Below, piece after piece: positions 25,035 through 33,098 of a stretch of 43,035 bases of DNA (the stretch's first letter is position 1; each line of letters starts with the position of its first letter). The translations under genes were made by a program, and so were the position numbers. Origin of the DNA: Planctomycetota bacterium (lineage in GTDB: Bacteria; Planctomycetota; JACOTG01; JAJDCM01); the NCBI GenBank assembly GCA_029260825.1, contig JAJDCM010000081.1, positions 1 through 43,035 of the forward strand, in the 5' to 3' direction. The notes under the pieces are model-generated. The model ran no database searches. It had not been told where the DNA came from and saw nothing but the letters and a program-made list of their open reading frames with translations.

Positions 25035-28000
25035 ATGATTGCCAATCCTCTCGAAGAGGTTTTGCTGACCCTGGTTGCGTCCGAACTTGGCAAGAGCTTG
25101 GATGAAGGGGAGTCCACCCGCGCTCTTCTTGCCGTGCGAAGAGAGCTTGACGCAACCGGGCTCACGTTCGATGAGGAAAAAGTGCTGGAAGGCGAGAGAG
25201 CCTCAGGGGATGAGGATCGGGCACTCAAGGGCCTTGTTTCTCGAAGGATGGAGCGCGCCGTTCGGTCAGGCATTCGTTCTCTGGTCGGAAACCGGAAAGA
25301 GCTTTCCGTTCCCCGGATCGTTTTTTTCGAAGGAGGAGATGGGACCGAGAATGCGGATCAAGTTCGTGAGAAGCTTGCAGAAACCTTGGCGTTCAAAGAT
25401 CGGGGGCCGGCGACGATGCCTCTCCCGAGCGATTCTCCTTCCGGAACAGTAGCTCTGGATGAAAACGCTCCTTCCGGAACGGCATCTCTTTCCGATCTTG
25501 AGTCTCCCCCTGCAGACGATCCAGGATCAGAGCCGGCACCACGGCGCAAAACATTTGTCTTCATGAATGATGCGACCCACGCCACCCTGGCTTTTGACGG
25601 GAAAACCGAAGCCCCTTCGGTGACGGAGACGGATGAAGGAGATGAGTCTTCCGAGCCCGGAGTGACCGTTCCCCCGATGATGACATCCGGAGACTCGCTG
25701 GTTGGATCCCGGTGGTCTTTTCCGGGACAGGATGATGTGGAGATCATGTCTTCCGGTCCCACCGAAGATCTTCGGGCGAGGATGAGCGACTATTGCCGTG
25801 CTCGACCGAGCAAGGGGGGCGGTAGCCAGGTCAGCATGGTCGGCCAGTTGATTCGAGGGAAGTACGAGATTACAAGGGAGATTGGAAGAGGCGGATTTGG
25901 GGCCGTGTACGCAGCTCGAGACACGACTCTCAATAGCTTGGTGGCAATCAAGACGTTGAATGCTCCCGTGACCCGCCATGATGAGCGCAATGCATTCCTT
26001 GAGGAAGCGCAGCGTCTGACTCGACTCAACCATCCCAATATTGTTGACTGGAAGGTCTTCGATCAGAATGCAGATGGGTCGTATTACTTTGTCATGGAGT
26101 ACCTCGATGGGGAAGAACTGGAAGATCTCATCGAGCGAGAGAAGGTCCTGGATCCAAAAAGGGTGTCTCGCATTCTCTTGCAGGTTCTTTCAGCGCTCCG
26201 TCACGCTCATCATCTCTCTGAAACCGAGTCGATCCTGCACCTTGACCTGAAACCGAAGAATGTCTTTCTGGTGAATTCAGGACCGACGTCGGACGATGAT
26301 GTGGTCAAGCTCATCGACCTTGGTATCGGTCAGTATGCGTCAGCAGAAGACGAAGAAGACGAGCTCGAAGAGGATGGGATGTTCCACGCCGCCGCACCCA
26401 GGAGTGGACGTACCTTGGATGCGGATAAGACCGCCAAACGATCCGTTGAGCAGAAAACCGTGGTCAGGGAGAGCCTTGCGTCCAAGGGGGGGGATGGTTC
26501 TTCAGCTGCCGCTTCGTTTGGGGCGACTCGAAGGACGACCCGAGTCAAAGTGTGCCGGGCTTGTACTCCGGAATATGCATCGCCGGAGCAAGCGGCCCAC
26601 ATGATCCCGGGGCGCAAAATCATCAATCTTGACGGGCGATCCGATCTCTATTCGCTTGGAGTGATGGGATTCAAGCTTCTCTCGGGCAAACTACCTTACG
26701 AGACCCCCGAGAACAGAATGAAGTGGCTTGACGTCCACTGTGACGTTGCCCCGAGAAGAATCGGATCAATGGGTGTCCGTCGGCTTTCTCGGGAGCTGGC
26801 TCGGTTCATCGATCGGTCCCTGGAAAAGGATCGCGAAAAGCGCTGGGCGGACACGAATGAAGCCTACGCGGCTCTCCATCGGATTGTTCATCCCCCAGCC
26901 TGGAAGATGGTGGCCAAGGTCACGGCTCCACTTCTCCTTGTCTTCGCCATCGTGGTTGTGTGGGCCCTTCAGATCGATCCTCCACCTCCTGAATTTGACC
27001 TGAGGGGGACGGCCTCTTTTGACGCGGAAGAGGTCGAGATTCTTCGAGATAATATTCTCTATCTCGGTCCGGAGCGCCGGGCGGCAAGGTTGACAATCGA
27101 TGGGCTTTTCCTGGATGCTTCGGACGCCGACCCCGTCCTGGTCACGGAAAAAAGGGAAGATGCCGAGGGGGTGGCGGGGTTCGAAGTCGTCTGGGTGGGA
27201 GAAAGAGAAGTTGAGATTCAAGCTGGAGATCTCGGCGAAGACGAAAGAACCCAGGAGAACGTCTATCTTCGGGTCGAGACCGACGATGGAGCTGTTCCCT
27301 ATTCCTATCCGTTCAAGATCGTGTATCTCGGAGAGAACTCCTGGAATATCGCCGATATCCGGTTTGAGTCTTCCAAGGGGTCGATTTCTCAGTTCGATAT
27401 CAGCAGGTGGTCGGTGGATCCGGCTGGAATGCCTCTTTTGATCGGACTCATTGGCTGCCAGGATGATGATGTGAAGTGGGTGGAAGTTCTTGCTGGTGAT
27501 TCGCCTTCGGGATCTCGGGCAAGAAAGATCCTCTCTTCGACCTCCGATGTATTTCAGTACGAGCTAGCCGCCTTGGATGCCCTCTCCCTTTTGAACGGTG
27601 AGAACAACATCCGAATTCGGGTCACGAATCTGGCCGGATCTTCCAAAATGCGGTCCCTCTCTTTTGAAGTGGTGAACGACCCACTTTCGTTTCCCGAGGA
27701 CGAGCGGCCTCGGATTCGATTTGCTTCGCCTCGAGGAGAACGGTTCATCGTTTACAAGGGGGGCGTTGCTCCTCGGCTAGAAATCCGGCTGAACCGAAAA
27801 GCGTCCGTCTCCTGGGACCTTTGGACGGCTGATGGCCAGCTCTTTGCGGGAGATTCCGGATCTCATCCTCGTGTTTCCCCGGCTTCCCATGATCACGCCA
27901 TCGATCTTTCTGTGCTCCATCGATTGGGTGAGAAGCAAAGCTACGCGGCGGAGCTGCGTTTCAAGGCGAGTGATGGGGGAAGTGTTCTTCACGCGGCGTC

Positions 28001-30101
28001 GGGAGATCAGAGGCAAGGTACCAGAGCTCACTCGATCTGGATTGACTATGAGATCGAGAGCCCCCGATTTCGACGCCTCCTGATTCGTTCCAGCGACCAA
28101 AGAGAGATTCCCTTTGATTCGGAGACGGTTCTTTTTACCAATCAAAAGAACTGGATTGCGGCTCTGACTCGAGACAATCTCATTCCTCTTGAGGTCTCGG
28201 GAAGGCTTTTCAATGTGAACTCTTCCGTGGCGACTTCTTTTGAAAGCAAGGTTCTTGACCGCGCGGATCGGGTGCAGTTTCCCGTCAGGATGGACGAAGA
28301 TGGAGTCTACGAGCTTTCCCTTGACGTCTTTCGTTACGACAAGGGCGAGGAGAAAAGGTTTGAGTCTCCTGAAGATGAGAGTTCGGTCGTCCAGATTGTG
28401 GTTGATACTCATCCCGGAGTCCTGAGCGTTGATTTGCAAGGTCTGGACGGGGGAGGCGTCATCCGAAATCGAAATGTTCGACCTGTTCTCAAGTTTGTTT
28501 TGAGTGACCCGGAGAATGTGAGTTCGAGCATCCCGACCCCGGTTGATTTGGCTTTCGAGCTGATCAGAAACGAAGAGCAAGTTGCTTCCGGGAAGGTCAG
28601 TTCGAACGGCAAGATGGTGATGGGGAATTCTTTTGAATGGAAGGATGTTCCGACTCCCTGGCAGGATGAGAATGCGAATGCGGATGTGGACGGGACGTAC
28701 CGACTGACCGTCTCGGGAAGAGATGGGGCGGGGAATGCGATTCCGGCTCGCACGGTCGAGTGGGTGGTTGCGCTTCAAGGACCCAGGTTGACCCTGGTCG
28801 AACCGGACCAGCGCCTCGGAGAGTGGATCCACGATGTCTCCTTTGAGGGGAAGCGAAAACTGTGGAGCCTGAGTGTTCAGTCGGCAGATGGAAATGGAGC
28901 CCGGGAGGTTACCTGTCAAATCAGAGAGGAAGGTGGTAGTCAATCCATCGAACCCTTTGCTCTTGAGCTGGTAGGAGAGCCGAGCGAAGTCAATCGGTGG
29001 GTGGGGCGGATACCATTTTCCTTTGAGTGGTCGGAAAAGACGATTTCCCTGACTCTTGGTTCCGCCGACCAATTTGGAGTTCCTTCGAGTAGCTCCCGGA
29101 TAACTCTTACCTTGCCTTCAATTGCCGAGGTCAAACCGGAGCGAATTCAAATCATCCTTGATGCCGATGAATCGGTTCCGGTCGAGGCAATGAGGCTGAT
29201 ACGAGGGAACACAAGACCCTATCCATTCGGTGGCAAGAATGATGACTTTGAGGGGGGCGAGTTCAAAAGGAATATGCCCTATGTGTTCTCCAGGTCTCCC
29301 TGGGGAAAATGCTGGGGAGTGGAGTACGAGGCAAGAGAAATCCAAGATTACTACCTTGATGAGTATGAGGTCAGTTGTAGACAGTTCGTCGGGTTTGTCC
29401 GGGCATCAGACGGCTATCAAAACCCGGATCACTGGCCACTGGGCGTGGCCTCCTCGAGGCACGAACAACTCTTGCGGGATCTTGAGGGTCTCGATCCAGA
29501 CCTGCCAGTTACTCGAATCACGTGGGATGAGGCTTATGCCTATGCACGTTGGGTGGGGAAGCGTCTCCCGTCTCTTGTCGAGTGGGAGTTTGCGGTTCGC
29601 GGATCCGAGTTGCGGCTGTATTCAGCTTTTTCTGGAAAGCGTGTTACCGAGGAGGAGATTACCGGATTGAATTCCAGGAGTGGTGCTCCTTGGAAGAATG
29701 GCGTGGGGAGAGATCAGACTCCTGACACCATGATCTGGAATCTCTGCTCGAATGTTGCGGAGTGGACAGCGACTCCTGACTTCTTCACGGGAGTGAATAC
29801 TCTGCTCTCGGATCGCAATCGAATGGATCATGCCCGGGAGAATCGTCTGGCGTTCCTTGATCCTCGATCTTGGCCGGATTCAAGGGAGTTGATGAAAAGA
29901 GATCGGTTCTATGTGGCTGGCGGACATTTTCAGTCGGACCAGCCTCGATTTGATTTTGTGGTTCACGATGTCTATCGGCGTGGAGAGACGACTCTTGACC
30001 AGGTCGGATTTCGCTGTGCACTTGATGCGGCGTCGGCAACGGAGTCGTTGCGGACGGAAGTGCCTCTTTTGGGAAGGACCCGGGTCATCGATGATGATTG
30101 A
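25035..30101 (+). CDS. Receptor-like Ser/Thr protein kinase with FGE-fold ectodomain
   Basis: The protein has 1,688 residues. An acidic N-terminal region (1-270) precedes a PknB/Hanks-type kinase. The glycine loop is GRGGFGAVY (near 284), the lysine is in VAIKT, the catalytic loop HLDLKPKN (near 401, HLD for HRD), the metal motif DLG (near 427, for DFG), and CTPEYASPEQ comes near 510. An acidic insert of about 75 residues separates DLG from the APE region. One transmembrane helix lies at about 625-648. The extracytoplasmic part has Ig-like beta regions, then a formylglycine-generating-enzyme/SUMF1 fold (about 1410-1665; RITWDEAYAYARWVGKRLPS, NVAEWT, GFRCAL). The paired catalytic cysteines of true FGE are absent, so this domain probably binds a ligand. 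Confidence 0.9.
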   Translation: MIANPLEEVLLTLVASELGKSLDEGESTRALLAVRRELDATGLTFDEEKVLEGERASGDEDRALKGLVSRRMERAVRSGIRSLVGNRKELSVPRIVFFEGGDGTENADQVREKLAETLAFKDRGPATMPLPSDSPSGTVALDENAPSGTASLSDLESPPADDPGSEPAPRRKTFVFMNDATHATLAFDGKTEAPSVTETDEGDESSEPGVTVPPMMTSGDSLVGSRWSFPGQDDVEIMSSGPTEDLRARMSDYCRARPSKGGGSQVSMVGQLIRGKYEITREIGRGGFGAVYAARDTTLNSLVAIKTLNAPVTRHDERNAFLEEAQRLTRLNHPNIVDWKVFDQNADGSYYFVMEYLDGEELEDLIEREKVLDPKRVSRILLQVLSALRHAHHLSETESILHLDLKPKNVFLVNSGPTSDDDVVKLIDLGIGQYASAEDEEDELEEDGMFHAAAPRSGRTLDADKTAKRSVEQKTVVRESLASKGGDGSSAAASFGATRRTTRVKVCRACTPEYASPEQAAHMIPGRKIINLDGRSDLYSLGVMGFKLLSGKLPYETPENRMKWLDVHCDVAPRRIGSMGVRRLSRELARFIDRSLEKDREKRWADTNEAYAALHRIVHPPAWKMVAKVTAPLLLVFAIVVVWALQIDPPPPEFDLRGTASFDAEEVEILRDNILYLGPERRAARLTIDGLFLDASDADPVLVTEKREDAEGVAGFEVVWVGEREVEIQAGDLGEDERTQENVYLRVETDDGAVPYSYPFKIVYLGENSWNIADIRFESSKGSISQFDISRWSVDPAGMPLLIGLIGCQDDDVKWVEVLAGDSPSGSRARKILSSTSDVFQYELAALDALSLLNGENNIRIRVTNLAGSSKMRSLSFEVVNDPLSFPEDERPRIRFASPRGERFIVYKGGVAPRLEIRLNRKASVSWDLWTADGQLFAGDSGSHPRVSPASHDHAIDLSVLHRLGEKQSYAAELRFKASDGGSVLHAASGDQRQGTRAHSIWIDYEIESPRFRRLLIRSSDQREIPFDSETVLFTNQKNWIAALTRDNLIPLEVSGRLFNVNSSVATSFESKVLDRADRVQFPVRMDEDGVYELSLDVFRYDKGEEKRFESPEDESSVVQIVVDTHPGVLSVDLQGLDGGGVIRNRNVRPVLKFVLSDPENVSSSIPTPVDLAFELIRNEEQVASGKVSSNGKMVMGNSFEWKDVPTPWQDENANADVDGTYRLTVSGRDGAGNAIPARTVEWVVALQGPRLTLVEPDQRLGEWIHDVSFEGKRKLWSLSVQSADGNGAREVTCQIREEGGSQSIEPFALELVGEPSEVNRWVGRIPFSFEWSEKTISLTLGSADQFGVPSSSSRITLTLPSIAEVKPERIQIILDADESVPVEAMRLIRGNTRPYPFGGKNDDFEGGEFKRNMPYVFSRSPWGKCWGVEYEAREIQDYYLDEYEVSCRQFVGFVRASDGYQNPDHWPLGVASSRHEQLLRDLEGLDPDLPVTRITWDEAYAYARWVGKRLPSLVEWEFAVRGSELRLYSAFSGKRVTEEEITGLNSRSGAPWKNGVGRDQTPDTMIWNLCSNVAEWTATPDFFTGVNTLLSDRNRMDHARENRLAFLDPRSWPDSRELMKRDRFYVAGGHFQSDQPRFDFVVHDVYRRGETTLDQVGFRCALDAASATESLRTEVPLLGRTRVIDDD

Positions 30102-30111
30102 GAAAAAATCC

Positions 30112-31275
30112 ATGACCATGCGTTTGTTTTCGAATCTCGCAGTTTTGATCTTCCTTGGTTTTTCCTGTGGATGTGCAAGCCAGCAGACGATCGATGAGGA
30201 GAAACCTCTGCCGTTTCATCTGGCGGTGATTCCGGCGACACGAAATGTCCTGCAACCCGTTGTTTTGACCACGACCTCCGAGCAGGGGGATCTTCTCGAC
30301 ATCCGGTTCGATCTCGGAACCCATGAACTTTCGGATGCGATTGTTACCTCTCTTGATGGAGATGCGTTTCTGAAGGCAACCTTGCTCTCCTATCCGGAGG
30401 GGCTGACCCCGGAGGCTTTTGCGAAGAGCTATCTACCGCTTCAGCGTTCCGACTACTGGAGCAGTCAGGCGCGGGAAGTCGGCGCGGATATGTTGATGTC
30501 GTGCAACCTTGAATATGACGCGCGCATCACCGGTGGGTCGAACGAGTGGTTCTGGATCAACCATCTCATCTTCTTGTTTGGAGGCGTTTTTGCGTGGCTT
30601 CCGGATGATCGAAGCTATTTTGTGAACGGAACCTTGGATGCCAATCTGTACGACTCGAGTTTCATTTTTCGAAACCCTCGATCCCTGGGGGAAGCCGAGG
30701 CGGGCATAATTCCTCTTGCGTGCCGATTTGATGAGGTGACCCTCGACTTCTTGAATCGAGCTTCGGGAATTGGAACGTTCGCTCTTGGCACGTTTCTTCC
30801 TTCGGGTTGGTTTGCTACTCAGAATCAAACGGTGAAGGAGAACCTGGAGTCTGAAATCCTCAAGGCGATCACAACCGATCTTGTGAGGTCTGTTCGCGAC
30901 CGGGCTCGTGAGATCAACGAGGCGGAGAACCTGGTGGACTTCTACCTCGATCTTGCGTCGGTGGAAGCAAAGCGAGTTCAGGGTGAGGTCGCTTTCGCTG
31001 GCGAGGTGATCCTGCGTTCGGGAAGAGGGGTTCCCAGGCTCGAGGGATTTGTTCTCCAGCTCGGGGACACTGTGATCCAGAAAGACTTCTCGGTTTCGGA
31101 TCGTGTTCTGGATGAGGACCTGACCCAAGAGCTGGAGCAGGGTGGGTTCTTGGTTTATCGCTATCGGGTCGAAGAAACCCTGGCTCCGGATCCTTCGAGC
31201 CAATCGATCAAGCTGATCCTTGTTCAGGGAGGACAGTTCCCTGGGCGTCGGTCTTACACCTTTCCTGTCGAGTAA
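30112..31275 (+). CDS. Probable lipoprotein of unknown function
   Basis: The protein has 387 residues from the ATG at 30112. In-frame ATG codons at 30091, 30094 and 30118 are alternatives, and the first two overlap the kinase stop, which suggests translational coupling. The signal (LFSNLAVLIFLGFSCGC) ends in a cysteine fitting a lipoprotein. The mature protein has no family I recognise. It contains a possible re-entrant or amphipathic stretch (WFWINHLIFLFGGVFAWLPDD) and a beta-rich C-terminus. It is the third gene of the FG-GAP and kinase operon and may be an outer-membrane or surface partner. Confidence 0.75.
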   Translation: MTMRLFSNLAVLIFLGFSCGCASQQTIDEEKPLPFHLAVIPATRNVLQPVVLTTTSEQGDLLDIRFDLGTHELSDAIVTSLDGDAFLKATLLSYPEGLTPEAFAKSYLPLQRSDYWSSQAREVGADMLMSCNLEYDARITGGSNEWFWINHLIFLFGGVFAWLPDDRSYFVNGTLDANLYDSSFIFRNPRSLGEAEAGIIPLACRFDEVTLDFLNRASGIGTFALGTFLPSGWFATQNQTVKENLESEILKAITTDLVRSVRDRAREINEAENLVDFYLDLASVEAKRVQGEVAFAGEVILRSGRGVPRLEGFVLQLGDTVIQKDFSVSDRVLDEDLTQELEQGGFLVYRYRVEETLAPDPSSQSIKLILVQGGQFPGRRSYTFPVE

Positions 31276-31345
31276 ATGGCCGGTGATAAGACTCCGGAGC
31301 TCGGAGGAAAAGAGAAGGAAGTCAGGGACCCCAGAACTTTCACGA

Positions 31346-32188
31346 TCAGGCCTTCGTCATCACGGCCTGGATGACCTTGATGCGACCCTCTTCAAGGTTG
31401 CGAAGAACGTTCTGAAACTTCTCGGCAGCCGTGTCTCCCATCAGCAGGTGGAGTCCAAGGGGCATCCAGCCCTGATTCTTCACCCTCTCCAGCGCGGATT
31501 GAATGAACGCCATCGAAGTTGTTGTGTTGTCTTGCCAGTGAGATGGAGTCAAGCCAACCTCGCGAAGAAGGGCCTCGACGTCCGGGATGTTGATGAGGTG
31601 ACTCATGGAAGGTTCTTTTGCCCAGGGAACAGGGAAGTGGAGGTCGCCTTCTTTTCCAGCAAAGATATCGTGAAATACTAGACGCCCACCGGGCTTCAAT
31701 GTCCGGACGATTTCCCGATAGAAGCCGCTCTTATCGCCAATGTTCATCTGAACGTGTTCGGTCCACGCCACATCAAAATGGGTATCCGGAAAGGGGAGGT
31801 CAAGGGCGCTTCCTTGTCGGAACGTCGTTTTCTCCGCGAGGCCAACACGAGCCGACAGCATCGAAGCGACCCGGCAAAACTCCTCCGTCAGATCGACTCC
31901 GACAACGCTGCAGTTCCTCGTCGTTGCCAGGTATCTGCTGGTGCCACCCAGTCCGCTTCCCACGTCCAGGAGGAGATGATCCGGTTTGATTTCGAGGAGC
32001 CCCAGGAGTTCCTCCGTGGCGGCTCGTCCCCGGAGATGAAACTCATCGACAGGAGCAAGGTCATCGACACTCAATGCATCCGGATCTTTTCCGGATGAGC
32101 GAAGAGCGTCGAGGATTTGATTGCCCAGGTCGGCAACCGTGTAGTGGTCTGCGATGCTTGAGTCCGGGGTCTTCATGAAGGTCGCCAC
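31346..32188 (-). CDS. SAM-dependent methyltransferase (Methyltransf_11)
   Basis: The protein has 280 residues from a GTG at 32188, with AAAAGGA just upstream. The ATG at 32176 is an alternative. Motif I is LLLDVGSGLGGTSRYLA, the acidic loop is VVGVDLTEEF, and motif post-I to III continues through GSALDLPFPDTHFDVAWTEH and LKPGGRLVFHDIF. The layout and the preceding YTVADLGNQI resemble sarcosine/dimethylglycine and related small-molecule methyltransferases. The substrate cannot be assigned. It lies 20 bases after the CBS-domain gene and is probably cotranscribed with it. Confidence 0.9.
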   Translation of the reverse strand: MATFMKTPDSSIADHYTVADLGNQILDALRSSGKDPDALSVDDLAPVDEFHLRGRAATEELLGLLEIKPDHLLLDVGSGLGGTSRYLATTRNCSVVGVDLTEEFCRVASMLSARVGLAEKTTFRQGSALDLPFPDTHFDVAWTEHVQMNIGDKSGFYREIVRTLKPGGRLVFHDIFAGKEGDLHFPVPWAKEPSMSHLINIPDVEALLREVGLTPSHWQDNTTTSMAFIQSALERVKNQGWMPLGLHLLMGDTAAEKFQNVLRNLEEGRIKVIQAVMTKA

Positions 32189-32208
32189 AGGTCCTTTTCT
32201 ACGTCAAC

Positions 32209-32646
32209 CTAACCGGTGCCACCGGTAATGTAGTTCGTTAATTGCTGGATCTCGAACTCGCGATCTTCAATGATACCCCGCACTACATCACCAATCGAGA
32301 TGACCCCGATGACCTTGCCCTTGTCGGTGACCGGCAAATGTCGAATTCGCTTCCTGGTCATGATGGCCATGCTCTGTTCAACCGTGATCTCAGGTTGGAC
32401 GCACACGACGGGGTGAGACATGATGTCACTGACCGGAGTTTCCTTGGAGGCCTTCCCCTTGAGAATGACCTTTCTGGCGTAGTCACGCTCGGAAACGATG
32501 CCGACAAGCTCATCGCCCTTCATGACAAGGAGGGCACCGACCTCCTTCTTCGCCATTTCCGAGATAGCTGCGTGGACCGTCGCGTCGGGTGGCAGAGACC
32601 AGACCTCTTTGCCCTTGTTCTCCAGTAGATGTGCGATCTGCTTCAT
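32209..32646 (-). CDS. Two-CBS-domain protein
   Basis: The protein has 145 residues. The ATG at 32646 is chosen because AGGAGG ends five bases before it. The frame could begin at a GTG two codons earlier. It contains two CBS units: one with VGALLVMKGDELVGIVSERD (residues about 35-58) and one with RIRHLPVTDKGKVIGVISIGDVV (about 100-123). Stand-alone CBS pairs bind adenine nucleotides or SAM and act as energy or ligand sensors. The downstream gene encodes a SAM-dependent methyltransferase, so SAM or adenosine sensing is possible but not shown. Confidence 0.92.
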   Translation of the reverse strand: MKQIAHLLENKGKEVWSLPPDATVHAAISEMAKKEVGALLVMKGDELVGIVSERDYARKVILKGKASKETPVSDIMSHPVVCVQPEITVEQSMAIMTRKRIRHLPVTDKGKVIGVISIGDVVRGIIEDREFEIQQLTNYITGGTG

Positions 32647-32651
32647 AAACA

Positions 32652-32657
32652 CCTCCT
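32652..32657 (-). promoter_or_regulatory. Ribosome binding site of the CBS-domain gene
   Basis: A perfect AGGAGG on the minus strand lies five bases before the ATG at 32646 and decides that start over the upstream GTG. Confidence 0.85.
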
Positions 32658-32879
32658 ATAGCTGAGGATAAGTACTCCCCAGGGTGATATTCTAGCAGGA
32701 TTCTTCGGGGACGGGGAAAAAACCTTGGCCCCTTTTCAGGTGAACGATCCCTAATAAAGTGCGAACACCGGGGGTTTTGTTGGATGCTCTGGTGCCAAAT
32801 CGACGCCCTTAAACTCCGTTGACTGCTTCACTTTTCCTGAACTTTACGCGAGAAACCGGACCTTGGGTGTGTCCACGAA

Positions 32880-32915
32880 AAATCGCACGGCCTCACAGCG
32901 GAGGACGTGCGATTT
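32880..32915. repeat. 10-base inverted repeat with minus-strand T-run
   Basis: AAATCGCACG (32880-32889) and CGTGCGATTT (32906-32915) are perfect inverse copies around 16 bases. Read on the minus strand the stem is followed by TTTTTCG, which resembles an intrinsic terminator. No minus-strand gene that would end here is visible, so it may end a short leftward RNA or be a regulatory hairpin. Confidence 0.6.
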
Positions 32916-33098
32916 CTTGATGAAAATTCAGGTCATTACTCGCCGAACGTGATCCAAGCATTGCTCCTGGTTGTCCTGGGAGATCGAGGTCAATGGCGGA
33001 ACCATCCAGGATGGGAACGCAACTCGGGGATGCAGGCTTCGTATGATACGTTTTGCCCGTGTCAAGACCATCCCAGAACCCTATCTGAGGACCATCAT

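Larger units (their letters stand above)
32647..33098. other. Divergent intergenic region, about 450 bases
   Basis: This lies between the CBS gene (leftward) and the serine hydrolase gene (rightward). It contains the ribosome binding site at 32652-32657, an inverted repeat at 32880-32915, and CGTATGATACG (33040-33050), a small palindrome whose TATGAT resembles a -10 box about 50 bases before the hydrolase start. GAGG at 33087-33090 is the hydrolase ribosome binding site. The hydrolase frame stays open back to 32907, but that extension carries no leader or ribosome binding site. No small gene is convincing. Confidence 0.55.

Noticed and set aside
27777..29072. Leftward 431-codon open frame
   Set aside because: It is antisense to the kinase ectodomain, with no ribosome binding site or known motif.
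25035..30101. Calling the C-terminal domain a working sulfatase-activating enzyme
   Set aside because: The paired active-site cysteines are missing, and no sulfatase gene is in the window.
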